DNA of 64,000 bases from Rhynchospora pubera (lineage: Eukaryota > Streptophyta > Magnoliopsida > Poales > Cyperaceae): NCBI GenBank assembly GCA_028095005.1, contig CM051460.1, positions 284,062,238 to 284,126,237 of the forward strand, read 5' to 3'. The notes under the pieces were generated by a model that was given only the letters and a program-made list of their open reading frames with translations, was not told the DNA's origin and made no database searches. This document shows, in pieces, positions 38,656-49,555 of this stretch. Position 1 is the first letter of the stretch. Each line of letters opens with the position of its first letter. The position numbers and the translations under genes were made by a program.

Positions 38656-41600
38656 TCAAGCACCATACTTGGGAGCCTTCCAAAGTTTGAATGCCACTTC
38701 ATGTAGAAAACGGTCTGCCAGCATGGCCAAATTTCCTCCATTCTACATGAAAAACACAAAAAAAAATGAGAAATTATAAAAAGAGGAACAGATATTGCTT
38801 GAGAAAAAGAGCATGTAAAATATTAAAAAAAGTTGCAGTTATAAAACACAGACCATTAAATACTGGTTCTGGATCTTATGGACATGATAAAGATCATTAA
38901 ATACCAGTACAGTATGATTTTTCAGTTCTTTTTTTTAAAAAAATTTCCAATTTAAACCTAAATATAAAATCAAACCCAACAAAACAAAAGACATAAAACA
39001 GACATTTAGAACTGCAACTGGTACCATCAATTGGAAGTGATAAAAGCAAATGTGCCCTTGGCAGCAGTATGAGATGTATCTCATAATAAAGATCAAACTA
39101 GCCTTATGGCAGTTCAAGTAGGCCATGTTTTGGAGTACTAATGAGCCTTATGGCAAAGTTGTAGGATCTCAAATAGCGGAATTTAAGAATCTTTCCACAA
39201 AAGTAAATTGTACAAATGGTCAAAAGTATGATTCATTTCCCAGCTTGGTCGCTAACATTTCCAACATTCAATTTCAAGAGCTCTTGCATTAAGCATGCCA
39301 TAGTGGTAGGCTGGTAGCATTTGGGGATGTCCATTTATACTGCTAAGTTCAAACTGAACTAAATTTGGTCTGGTTGAACTTCTATTCATTTCGCATCAAT
39401 ATAGAGTAAAACAATTGAGTAATCCCATCAATGAATTATAAGCCGCATTCAATTCAGTTAAACCGTATGAGGGTGCGGGTGCAAAATTCAATTCATTCAT
39501 CATAACTATAAAGCATTGAATTGATAAATTATGTAATAACGTGTGTCATATTATGATACATACATAATATTTACTAATATTTTCTTTCCAATTGGCTTTC
39601 ATTAGTCAAATTCAAATTGCAAACCAAATCGAACCAAAAGAACCAAACAACTGAACCATTTTATCCAAAATAAATTAACTTTAGTTAAACAATATCAACC
39701 AACCACTTGGGCATCCCTACTAACACTCGATGAAATGCTTATTGAATTGTTTGGCTATGGCATCACATAATATCGGCAATATTTGAGTAAATTCAATGTA
39801 ACTCAGACAACTATCAACTCAATTTTCTGTTCATCTGTGACCAATCACAGCCGCCTTTCAGTGTGGGCATCTACACAGTAAGTGATCTATACTAGCCTCT
39901 CCAAAGGAAAAATGATTTACTACCAAGCAGAGAAGAGAGCACATAAGGAATAGCAATCTTATTTTTTGCTCTTTATAGATTTTGCATCATTCGGAAGAGT
40001 TAACAATAATTAGCAATTAATTACAAGCCAGTATACAAACCAAGAGAGACTAGTAATGTTACCAAGACGAGAAATCCATAAAAGACGATTCCAGTGAAAT
40101 TGCAACTATTAATTAAGTAATAACAGTAATTTGGCAATTTTGGTATGTTATCAGAAGAAAGTACTATTCCTACTATTTGATCAAGAACAAAGAAAGGTAC
40201 CTTATTGAATTCCTCAAAGGTAAAGGCGTTGGCCAGGTCTCTCCTAGTCACCCCATCCTGCCATTGTGCAACCAGCATTGGATAATCATGCCTACAGAAA
40301 CATAATAATTTGCTTTTTTAAGTGAGGTTACCAGGTAATCCTTGATAAGCGCATGCAAGTTTCTCTACAAACCACCAATTACTTGAACTATAACACCTTT
40401 GTGTACCTGTGTTATGCCTCTAATAGTAACTAAACATTGGATGCAATGAATAGATTGTTCACCTAATTTCATCTAAAGGCTTCCCATTCTTCATGGTATA
40501 ACTCTGGCATGGCCGAAGCAAACCTAGGTCAGAGTTCATCTCTTTTATGAGGGACATGGGCGGCCTATCTGACAACTTTTCATAGCTCAAGACAACAGAC
40601 ATGTGGAGCCGAGATGACACAGCTGATCCAGGGGTAGCACTTTCCAATATTGTCCCTACTAGATGGTCAAGCCAGTCAGCTGAACTCTTCTCTTTCTGGG
40701 TCTTTAAGGTTTCAGTTGTTATATGCAGAAGTAGCAAATCATATTCAGATGCTTCTAGAACATTTCCTTCGGAAAATCCTAGAAGAGTGAGAAGCTTAGA
40801 TGGTAGTTCTGACGGGTCAGTTTCCTCCAGTGGGAGAGTCGATAGAGAAAGATCTGAAGCCAGAGAGTTTACACTAGGAGAGCTGCTGAAAATGGCAGCC
40901 CTGAGGCCCATAAACCTGAAAATAAGTAAAAAAATAATAACAAAGGTAAGATTTAAATGTGGAATTGTTGATGAGAAGCTCAAAAAATGTGTTATAGAGT
41001 GGGCTTTTTAACCACACAATCATAGGAAAATGGCTTATGTCAGACCTAGTATGCATTGTTTCTCATAAATTCAATCAAATATATTAAAAAGCTTGACAAA
41101 ACTGTAGCAATTGATGTTACACTATTTTAATTATGTCAAAGTCAAACTGTAGCAATTTATACAAGTCACCTCTTTGATAATTCTGGTACAGAAGACTGCT
41201 CCACATCAGCGGTAGGACCAGCATCGATGCTCTTCCCCTTCTGAATAATAACAACGACAGAATAGATTCATTTCTATTTGTAACTAACATTTTTTTTTTT
41301 TTAAGATGGGCAAAAGAAGGTGGCAACCTTAGCAATGTAGAAATCATATGCATCAAGCAATTGTGCGAAATCTAAAGCTGCTCTGCTGTCAACAATAGAG
41401 TCTGAAAATAATCCCAATTAAGAATTAGGATTTCCAATTTAAACCAGAGGATATGAAAACCTTAAACAAATAGAACAACAAATACCCTCTTTTCTTATTA
41501 TCCTATGTAACGTTAAACAAATAGAAAAGAATACAAAGTTACATTGACATTCATAGAATGAAAGAAAACCGAAAATAAAAATAAATAAACAGTAGTAGCC

Positions 41601-41809
41601 CAATTGATTTATAACAGAACGCAAAACCAATTGGAAACGAAACACAAGAAAGAGAGAGAAGATTGACCTTGGGATGGCAGAGATCGGAGAGAGAGGAAGC
41701 CGCAGGAGGAGAGAGACGCAAAGGAATGGAGGTTGGAGTGCGAGGCGGAGATAAGCGACGCCAGGCCATCTCCGTACAACACAAGAGCACGGCTCGGCTT
41801 ATCCGCCAT
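38656..41809 (-). CDS. Conserved plant protein of unknown function, 6 exons, 305 aa
   Basis: Exons with GT-AG borders and continuous phase: 41809-41668, 41401-41328, 41240-41170, 40915-40463, 40291-40201 and 38742-38656. They total 918 nt, 305 residues plus TGA. The ATG at 41809 begins MADKPSRALVLYGDGLASLI. Later landmarks are RFMGLRAAIF (about residue 96), YDLLLLHITTETL, QSYTMKNGKPLDEIR followed across the exon 4/5 junction by HDYPMLVAQWQ (about 248), and the C-terminus FKLWKAPKYGA. I recognise the pattern as a conserved single-domain plant protein but cannot assign a reaction. No signal peptide or membrane segment is evident in the spliced product. The ALVLYGDG and LLLLHI strands faintly recall the alkaline-phosphatase/phosphoglycerate-mutase fold, which is speculation. 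Intron 5 is long (about 1.46 kb). Confidence 0.88.
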
Positions 41810-42009
41810 TGTTGAAGGATGATGGAGGCTCCGATCTGATTCTTTCTTTGATTTTCGATTTTGTTCGAAGTGGGAAGTGGGAAGTGGAAGTGCAATGGAA
41901 CTATGGAAGTCGCTGGAGAACAAGCAAAAAATTGATCGCTTTGGATTTACGAGGAGAATGTGATGTTGGGGCCTACTTGTCAGCGATAGAATGGTATGGG
42001 AAAGATTAG

Positions 42010-42944
42010 AAGGGAAAAGGAAAGAAAATTACTGGGCTATACTTTGAAAATATAAGGGCTGCCAGCCCAAATCCGTCGTGTATCAATCCTCCTGTCATTG
42101 CTGGGCTATATATTTGTCAAAGTAAATAACTGTTAGCCATATATATATCTAATCAATGTATTAATGTGTATCCATAACTTTTAGTATTTTAATAATTATT
42201 TAGTTGTATTTATAACGGATATAAAACAACACTGCTGCAAAATATGTGGTGAACAGATGTTTTTGACAACAAAAAAAAAAAATAGTGGATCAGGATAATG
42301 TACTCTACATTTAAGTTAAATTGAAAATTGTAACCTTTGCATTTGAGTAGCAGTGGATAAATAATGAATTAATGATGCTTGTGAAGTGGGCAGAATATCT
42401 TATTATTTATACATCAAGTTATTTATACTTTTGCATGTGGACGTGTTGACCAGGAAATTAAGTAAGATTATCCGTTGATAAATATGGGATGGGCATGTTT
42501 CTGGACAAATTCATGACATGCATATGCGTGATTCACGTGTATAGTCTTGGAAAAGCACCGTATCTTTTCCGATTTTATTTTTCCTAATAGTTCGGTAAAG
42601 CTTCAGGAGTGGATTATTTTATACATAATATGCTAGCTATTTATGTTCGTGCGATTTGTATTTTTTTCCAATTAATCATTTTAGTTGTAGTCCGAGCTCT
42701 TTGCAATTCAAATTATCTTGTCGTATGATTTTTCTTTTTTAAAGTAATAACTTTTATCACCTTTCAGCTTAAAATTGAGTGCGGCCTCGCCTTTTCATGA
42801 TAGAATATATAGGAAAATATACTGAGTGGTCAAAATATGAAAAATCACAAGTGTCAAAATGCCCAAGATGCGTTTTTGTGTTTTGCCCAAGACCGTCAAG
42901 CCCACATGGCCACATCTAACAAACCTTCAAAGGCATCACTGCAT
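42010..42944. other. Intergenic AT-rich sequence
   Basis: This lies upstream of the unknown-function gene and downstream of CYP74. No gene is recognised. A poly-A run sits at about 42270. Confidence 0.5.
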
Positions 42945-43126
42945 CAGGGTTTAAAACTTTTAATACCATACTGGCACCCCTGCCAGCTAGTGGCAGAAAT
43001 TCAGTATTTTCTGTAATTTCCAGATATTTTATCTCATAATACTGAATATCGCCATTTCAGTCATTGTTCTAGATCTTGGTATTACCAAAAAAAATTTCAG
43101 TATTCGCTACGGTATTAAAAACACTG
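42945..43126. mobile_element. Possible MITE, 182 bp
   Basis: The left end CAGGGTTTAAAACTTTTAATACC and the right end GGTATTAAAAACACTG form imperfect inverted repeats with hAT-like CAGGG/CACTG termini. No convincing 8-bp target duplication was found, so the ends are provisional. Confidence 0.4.
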
Positions 43127-43647
43127 TTTAGAGGTGCATCCCAATAAAGGTCAAACAAATGGATGGGAGCTTCTTCTTCCCCTTTTCTTTTTTGCAAAGC
43201 ATGTAAAAAACGGAGCTTGCTGGTAGGAACTTAAAAAGGTGAAATGGTTAATGGCATTTCAATGTTTCGTCGGCTACTTTTTCAAGTTGAAGTTAATTAG
43301 CAATTTAGCATAGCCTATCTATTGCAAAGCAGTGAACAAACATGCATGCTGGACTGCTGGTGGGAATTAATATTGGTGGTATTAATTAAATAGTGTAAAA
43401 GTTGGACAACAGCAATTTAACCTTGGACCGGCTAGCATAAGAGACATCCTAACTAGGAAAGCAGTTCTTTATTGGACGGATTCAACATTTAGGAACATCG
43501 CTTTTGTTTTTGTTTCTATTTTTTCAACACTAAACTCTAGCTAGGTTTAAAATCTCAGCCAAAAATAAAAATGTACTTTAATTAAACATGCTGAAATTAC
43601 ATAGATATTATAGAAAATGTTAAGAAAGGGACATGAGATATTTGTGT

Positions 43648-45084
43648 TCATTTATGAGAAGCTTTCTTGACAGATTTGAAAAACATCCTGGGTTCAAGTA
43701 GCAGCATTCCATCATGCACTGCTGAGAACGTGTCGTACCGAAGAAATAGATCTACCACGAACAATTGGCCGACCAAGATCACCATGTCCTTTCCCGGGCA
43801 CTGCTTGTTACCCACTGTTGGTACTACCGTCTGTGGTCCATTCGACCAATACACATACTCTAGTAACTTCTTTCCTTCATCACCTACAAATCTATCGGGT
43901 ATGAAATCTTCAGCATTTTTGAATACTTTCTCATCCCTCATTGCAAGGGGTTGGTAACCACATAACATTTCCCCTTTCTTCACTCTAAAAGCCGCGTCAT
44001 GACTCTCTATTATGAGGTCCGTTCTGGCATGGCCGAATTGATTCTCTACCGGTGGGTCTAGGCGCAATGCTTCCAAGACGACTGATTTGGTTAGCTCCAT
44101 CTTCCCCAAGGCATCAAAGGTGATTTCGCCGTTTGATGACTTAACCGGTAATCGGATTTCTTGCGCCAATTTTTTGTGTAATTTCTCCCCAGCATGAGCG
44201 AGCCATTTCAGGATTGTTGGCATCAAGACCTTGAAACCAGTGCTTGCATTGAATATTGTCATGAAAATCAGGTTGTGGAGTGCCACATGGCGTGATAGTC
44301 CAAACTTGCTTGTGGCGTCCTCCAGCAAAGACTCACCTGCTTTGGAGAAGAACTCCTCGAGAGCTTTGTACTCGCGGCGCACAAGGAACGGTGGAAGTGG
44401 AACCCAATGCAAGAGGAGATCTTCAATAGGCCATGGGATGAATTTATTTAGGTGGCTTACTATTGGATGGACTTGGAACAGCAGCCATATGGCAGCCTTC
44501 TTAGATGCTGATGGACCGATGACTTCACTAGGCACAGCACCCAGGAATGCATCACATGTGAAATCAAATGCTGCTATTTGGTTAAGGCTGTTGAACTCCA
44601 CAGGGCCAGAGGCTAATTTTGCCTCTACAGAATCGAAAAGGGAAGAGTATGTTTCATGAAAGGCGGGGATGAAATAGGATTTGCGAGATGCTAACAGGTG
44701 GAATGAAAATGATTTGAGAGATGAGTGCAGCTGTTCAGTGGTGTCGAGGAAAGCCATTGGCCGGATGCCTGAGTAGAGGGACTGGGATGGGACGTAAGTG
44801 CCGACGACAGTGTTCTTCTTTTCAACCTTAGATGGATCAAATAGTACACGAAAGCTCTTTGCGTCCAAAACAGCAACAACACGGGGGTCAGGAGATATGA
44901 AATTGCCAGGTGGAATGTTCGTTCGCAGCACCGTGGAGTTATTTTTGGTCATACGGGATTTGAAGTAGTCCATGTGGCCTTGAAAATAGTAGAACTGGAG
45001 ACGATCATAGATTGGAGAGAGAACGGGGATGCCATAGTTGCCGGGGATTGTTTTTATCGGTAGGCCTGAAGGTGACGTGGCCAT
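43648..45084 (-). CDS. CYP74-family fatty-acid hydroperoxide-metabolising P450 (CYP74C-like), 478 aa
   Basis: A single-exon gene. CYP74 enzymes rearrange lipoxygenase-derived fatty-acid hydroperoxides without O2 or a reductase, acting as allene oxide synthase, hydroperoxide lyase or divinyl ether synthase in oxylipin/jasmonate and green-leaf-volatile pathways. Evidence: LPIKTIPGNYGIP at residue 8, STVLRTNIPPG (50), VAVLDAKSFRVLFD (70), VEKKNTVVGTYVPS (87), the E-x-L-R motif EALRLDPPV (338), and the CYP74-specific haem loop NKQCPGKD with Cys429 as ligand. There is no plastid transit peptide, and segments such as WPIEDLLLHWVPLPP (218) look more like CYP74C than CYP74A or B, so a cytosolic or membrane-associated 9/13-specific enzyme is my inference. 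The usual I-helix segment F-N-(A/T)-x-G-G reads FNASTG at 278-283: the catalytic-region Asn is kept, but the first Gly is Thr. The open frame is intact, so it is probably functional. Exact activity is unknown. Confidence 0.95.
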   Translation of the reverse strand: MATSPSGLPIKTIPGNYGIPVLSPIYDRLQFYYFQGHMDYFKSRMTKNNSTVLRTNIPPGNFISPDPRVVAVLDAKSFRVLFDPSKVEKKNTVVGTYVPSQSLYSGIRPMAFLDTTEQLHSSLKSFSFHLLASRKSYFIPAFHETYSSLFDSVEAKLASGPVEFNSLNQIAAFDFTCDAFLGAVPSEVIGPSASKKAAIWLLFQVHPIVSHLNKFIPWPIEDLLLHWVPLPPFLVRREYKALEEFFSKAGESLLEDATSKFGLSRHVALHNLIFMTIFNASTGFKVLMPTILKWLAHAGEKLHKKLAQEIRLPVKSSNGEITFDALGKMELTKSVVLEALRLDPPVENQFGHARTDLIIESHDAAFRVKKGEMLCGYQPLAMRDEKVFKNAEDFIPDRFVGDEGKKLLEYVYWSNGPQTVVPTVGNKQCPGKDMVILVGQLFVVDLFLRYDTFSAVHDGMLLLEPRMFFKSVKKASHK

Positions 45085-45188
45085 AGAATTGGCCAGCTAG
45101 CTAGCTAATACCCTGTAACTTCGGTATGTATTAAGAAGAAGGCTTAGTGCTAAAGAGCTACACGGAGACTTCTATCCAACTAGAGCAG

Positions 45189-45196
45189 TTTTTATA
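45189..45196 (-). promoter_or_regulatory. TATA box of the CYP74 gene
   Basis: TATAAAAA on the minus strand, 105 bp upstream of the ATG. A start about 30 bp downstream would give a 5' UTR of roughly 75 nt, which is normal for a plant gene. Confidence 0.65.
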
Positions 45197-45589
45197 GCAA
45201 AAACAAAAGGACCTTTTAGAATATTTACATGATTTTTTTTTTATTAATTTCATAATGAGAATACACAGATACTGCCAGTCTACCAACGAAAGCTTCAGAA
45301 ATCTAAAATATCATTTCGTTTTATAAGTAGTGATGAATCATGCATCAAATTTTAAAATTTAATTTTCAGGACATAAAGAGCAAATAGGCAAGTAGCAGCA
45401 CTCCATATGGAATGCCTATTGCGGGATTTCAAGTTTTCAACTTCAAAGATTTAGTATTTTTCCTTCCTTACAGTTACAGAGTTTTGCAGTGGTTAATAAT
45501 TAAATAAATCGATTATCAAATGAATCTGACAGATACTGATAGTCAACTCCTGCCAGCCCTTTACTAAGTTTCGGAATTAATACTACTAA

Positions 45590-45806
45590 GCCGTGCTCCA
45601 GATTGCTTGGGCGGAGCCGCGGAGGGGATATTAGATTAAGAGAATCCACAACTCAAGTAAGAGGAAATTAGAGGAGGGATGAAGGGATGAGATAAGAGCG
45701 ACTTCTCTATTGAATTCACCCCAAATCATTAATCCTCCATTTGTGGTGACAAATTTCCGGGCACCCTTTTCCTCCCCACTGAAATCTACTAGTACTGGAG
45801 CACAGA
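45590..45806. mobile_element. MITE-like element with GTGCTCCAG termini
   Basis: Inverted ends GCCGTGCTCCAG (left, after TAA) and CTGGAGCAC (right). They resemble the ends of the element at 46879-47276. The right terminus is eroded and its 3-bp duplication is not visible. Confidence 0.5.
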
Positions 45807-46878
45807 TCTGGTTCTCTTGATCGAGTCAACAAACCAAGCTAGAAACAAATATTTGAGGTTTTTTTTGACTCGATCCATAATATATATATATTTGGTTGCA
45901 GTTGGGTTCAACAAAACCTAGAGCCTGGTTAAAATGTTATATCGGCGTATTCAACAAATTAATGATTGGTTTTGTATATTTTTAAAGTGGCAATGTTACT
46001 GCATATATGTTTTGCGGTTGAATATGAATATAGCATCCGCAACTGTAGGTTTAAAAATTACAAAATTGATCCTTCCAAACAAGCATTGCAATTAATACTT
46101 GTATTCTATAAATTCTCTTATAAAAACTTTCAGTTAAGTCGGGAAAAAAAAAGTGAAGCACTTGATCTTCATCTATTAAAAAACAAAGACAAAAACAGAC
46201 CAAATTAGCCTGCGTGAGATTGATGGGAATTGATTCAACGTGCATCCAACTAGCTAGATCCTTTCACTTAATTAACTTTGAATGGTTAGATTGTACTCTA
46301 AACACTTTTCTTCCTATTTTCTTGAGCTAATCATTCGTGTGACCCACTGGAAAGTACAACAAAATGTGTTTATCAATATGCTTCTAAATTTTTTCTTTAA
46401 AAAAATATGCTTCTAATTAAATAAAATTACACTGTGGATAACTCAATTCTGTCAGTGGAAAATTAATTGCATTTGTAATAAATTAACAATTAGCCTTGTT
46501 AAAGCTTTTTTTTATGCTAACATAGCATTTTATAAAGGCGTGGTTCCTAACTGGATTATGAGCTTTCATTTATGTTTACACGGTGCTGCATTTTCGAATA
46601 CCTAGTAGATATACAAGATCGGATTGTGTCCACGAGTTGACTTGTATATAACAGCCCCTGCCAGGTTCAATTCGGGGGGGGGGGGGGGAATCCAATGAAG
46701 AAAAAAGTCTAGCTTTGACAGATCGGTGCTACATCTACATGCGCTGAGATACATCCGCATGAATCACATGCTGAGGGAGAAGCTGTCAGTTTCTCCGATT
46801 CTTTCTTTTTTTCTGTTAAATAAATAAAATATGATAACCGACTAGCAAAAAAACCACTTCTTAAAAACAATTGGCTAA
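45807..46878. other. Intergenic AT-rich sequence with a 15-base G run
   Basis: No gene is recognised. A homopolymer of 15 G occupies 46674-46688, a likely site of sequencing or replication slippage. Confidence 0.55.
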
Positions 46879-47276
46879 GGCTGTGCTCCAGAACTAGCAT
46901 AATAAAGAAAGGGGAGGGGACGGAGAGGTCAGGAGAAGAAGAGTAGACTGGGGAAAGAACTAGAGTAAACTATCTTACTTGTTCCAGAGGTGTTTACAAG
47001 GGGAGAGAAAGAAAAAAGTAATAATAACTTGAGATGACTATTTTATCCTTGAGACCATGTCTATATCAAAAGTTTTGGAGGTCATTTATGTAATTGATCA
47101 ACACATGTTACTTTGTCTACACTTCGATTTGGGAGTAACAAAAATTGAAATTTTAGAGTAACAGGCGCACCTTCTTTCTCCTTCCGTTCCTCTATTGTTT
47201 TGACGCTGGAGCGAATAACGCTCTACCTCTTACCTTCCGTTCCTCTACTTCCAAAATATCATCCTGGAGCATAGCC
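46879..47276. mobile_element. PIF/Harbinger-like MITE, 398 bp, TAA duplication
   Basis: Inverted ends GGCTGTGCTCCAG and CTGGAGCATAGCC are flanked by TAA on both sides (46876-46878 and 47277-47279). This is the usual 3-bp duplication of PIF/Harbinger elements. No ORF of note. Confidence 0.65.
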
Positions 47277-47555
47277 TAAATGCCTAAGGGAGTTACACAC
47301 ACAACATGTATATAACTGAAATCTCAGTCTCTCGAGTTCTAATTTCCAAATTACCGATCGAGATATCTCATTTAGTTTCTTACAATTATTGTTATTCAAT
47401 GATTCAAAATTTTCGGACTTAATTTAGACAGCATCTTTCCTTCCAAAAACACATTTTTTTTAAATATACAACAATGCTTGCTGAAAAGTTGAACTCATAT
47501 TATTTCTGATTCATCACTCCATCCCATATATATAATTAACAATTCTTTTCATTAT

Positions 47556-47714
47556 GGCTCCATTTGGATTCCATTTGGGAAGAAGAGAAGAAAGAATAAG
47601 AGAATAAATTTATTATAAACAATCCAAAACTCTTCACAAAGTTACACACTTCCCAATACTTCTTCCCACTTCTTCCCTTTTTTCCTTCTTCCCACACCTT
47701 ATCCAAACGGAACC
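47556..47714. mobile_element. Tourist-like MITE, 159 bp, TAT duplication
   Basis: Ends GGCTCCATTTGGAT and ATCCAAACGGAACC are flanked by TAT (47553-47555 and 47715-47717). It is related to the MITE at 32314-32445 by both ends and interior. Confidence 0.75.
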
Positions 47715-47831
47715 TATATGCTTAAAAAAAAGTAAATAATTATCAACTACAGTTGTGTTAAATAAAATATCATGTTACAATTAATTGTGTTGATGTTCAA
47801 TTTCCTAACTTTAATAAAGAATTATCTTACC

Positions 47832-49352
47832 CTATGTTGCACGGGTGCGGGTGCGAGTGTCGTATCCGACACGATGCGGGTGCGAGGATACGACATTTTT
47901 AAAAAAATTAGGATACGGCAGTATATATAAAATAATTAAAAAAAAACATTATATATCAAAATGTATGATATTTTTTCATTCAACTACCGGACTACCACTA
48001 TGTCAACCCTTGTGTATCTGGCTATCTGCTATAGTGCTATATTATCCAGATAAGTACCACTGTACAATAAAATCAAATATTTACCCTCTCATTATGTTAA
48101 TTGATGATTATGTTATCCAAAGAATGAGAGAATCATTAAACGTGAAATTGATATTTTTTTAATTTAACTACAAAGTGCAAAACATATAAGAAATCAAGAA
48201 TTGAGAATGCAAGTGAGCGAGCACATAAGTACCACTGTTCCTGTGTACCAGTATAGCAAAAATGCAAAGTAGAACAATATAGCAAAGCAGGTAAAACAAG
48301 GACTGATAAAGTCACACTTGTTCAACGTCTCATTCAGCTTCACCACAATCTAACCAGCTTTGTGGTTAATTGGTCTGTCAACAAGACTTTCAAATTCATC
48401 AATATACCCTGCAATTTATGTTATTCAGATAAAGTATTAAAAGAAAAAAGAAAATCAAGTTATATGAAAATAGAACTATGGGATATTAGGATAATAACTT
48501 GCAGTTGCGCACATGTTTAGTAGAAATAAGTGTGGATTAAAAGTGCTAGACATTAATTTACTCACTTACAAGTTGCAAATATGAGAGTTAAATTTTTCGA
48601 AAGACAAATGTTCTTTGAACTGTAAATAAGGTTTCAACTGAAGCGAGAGAAAGGAAAATGTGGTACAATTTTACCAGAACAGCTGCAAAAAATATAAAAA
48701 TGCACCACAAGTGAAATGAAGTAAACAAGTGAAGCAAAGAATTCGAATTCTCACATGAATAATATTTGCTGCCCAAAAGAGGTATTTGATGAGGTTGGGA
48801 ACCAGGAGGGATCGGATGCAGCGACGACAGAAAAGAAGGGGTCGGGACTCGAGAGCCGACAGTGGGTCCTACTTTGCATGCGGCAGGGATTTGAGACGGT
48901 GGATCCCGCTTTTGCCAGTGGCAGAGATAGGAGCGGGGCAGTGAGGGCCTGAGAGAGTGCGAGGTGAGAGGTAAGCGGCGGTGCAGCTGAGGTGAAAGGC
49001 GATTGGGTGAGGTGGGAGGCAATTGGTGGAGCCGCCGACGTGAAAGGCAACGGAAAGGATCAGATTTGCAAATGGAAGAGGCGATTTACATAGCCAGTAG
49101 GGTTAGCGAAAGAGTGGCTTGGGGAAAACAACGATAATCCGTACACGAAACGTATCCAAATCCGTATCCAACACGAATTGTGTACGCATCCTAACGAATT
49201 TTGACCGAATTTGCTAGTCAAAATTATTAAAATAATAAGATACGCCACGTGGAGCGTCGGGTGCGAATCGCACGCGCGTCGCATGCGAATCCGCGTCGGA
49301 TACGCGTCGGATACGGGATTCGTATATTTTTGAAGGTATCCGGGTAACATAG
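47832..49352. mobile_element. hAT-like non-autonomous transposon, 1521 bp
   Basis: An exact 8-bp target duplication, ATCTTACC, brackets it (47824-47831 and 49353-49360), the hAT signature length. Ends are CTATGTTGCACGGG and CCGGGTAACATAG, with subterminal short repeats of the GGATACG / GGGTGCG type near both ends. No transposase was found. The interior contains, on the minus strand, an exon-like piece: an AG acceptor, then codons for YIDEFESLVDRPINHKAG (about 48406-48355), which stops soon after. A GC-rich block at 48790-49060 resembles a 5' UTR/first exon. Both may be captured host fragments; I did not recognise the donor gene. Confidence 0.8.
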
Positions 49353-49397
49353 ATCTTACCTAAAAGATAGAATACTACAATTATAGAATAAGGGGAG

Positions 49398-49555
49398 AAA
49401 AGAGAACCAGCTTTTAGTTTAGTGGTAAAGATCAATGCATCTTAAATGATAGGTCGCAAATTCGAAATCAAACTGGAAGATCTTTCATAGACGTTTAATT
49501 TAAAAGTAAGTTGGATGGCTTAGATTTCAATTTATCTTAAAAAAAATAATAATAA
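49398..49555 (+). mobile_element. tRNA-derived SINE, 158 bp, with 11-bp target duplication
   Basis: An RNA polymerase III A box TAGTTTAGTGG (49415-49425) fits TRGYNNARNGG. A B-box-like AATTCGAAATC (49459-49469) lies about 34 bp on. The element ends in an A/AAT-rich tail. The direct repeat AATAAGGGGAG occurs immediately before (49387-49397) and after (49556-49566). The short length and pol III promoter identify a SINE. It inserted 35 bp from the edge of the hAT-like element. Confidence 0.82.

Noticed and set aside
48588..49050. Overlapping Ser/Pro-rich minus-strand frames within the hAT element
   Set aside because: Both frames over the same GC-rich stretch are open by composition. No domain is recognised, and the stretch fits better as a captured leader or exon fragment.
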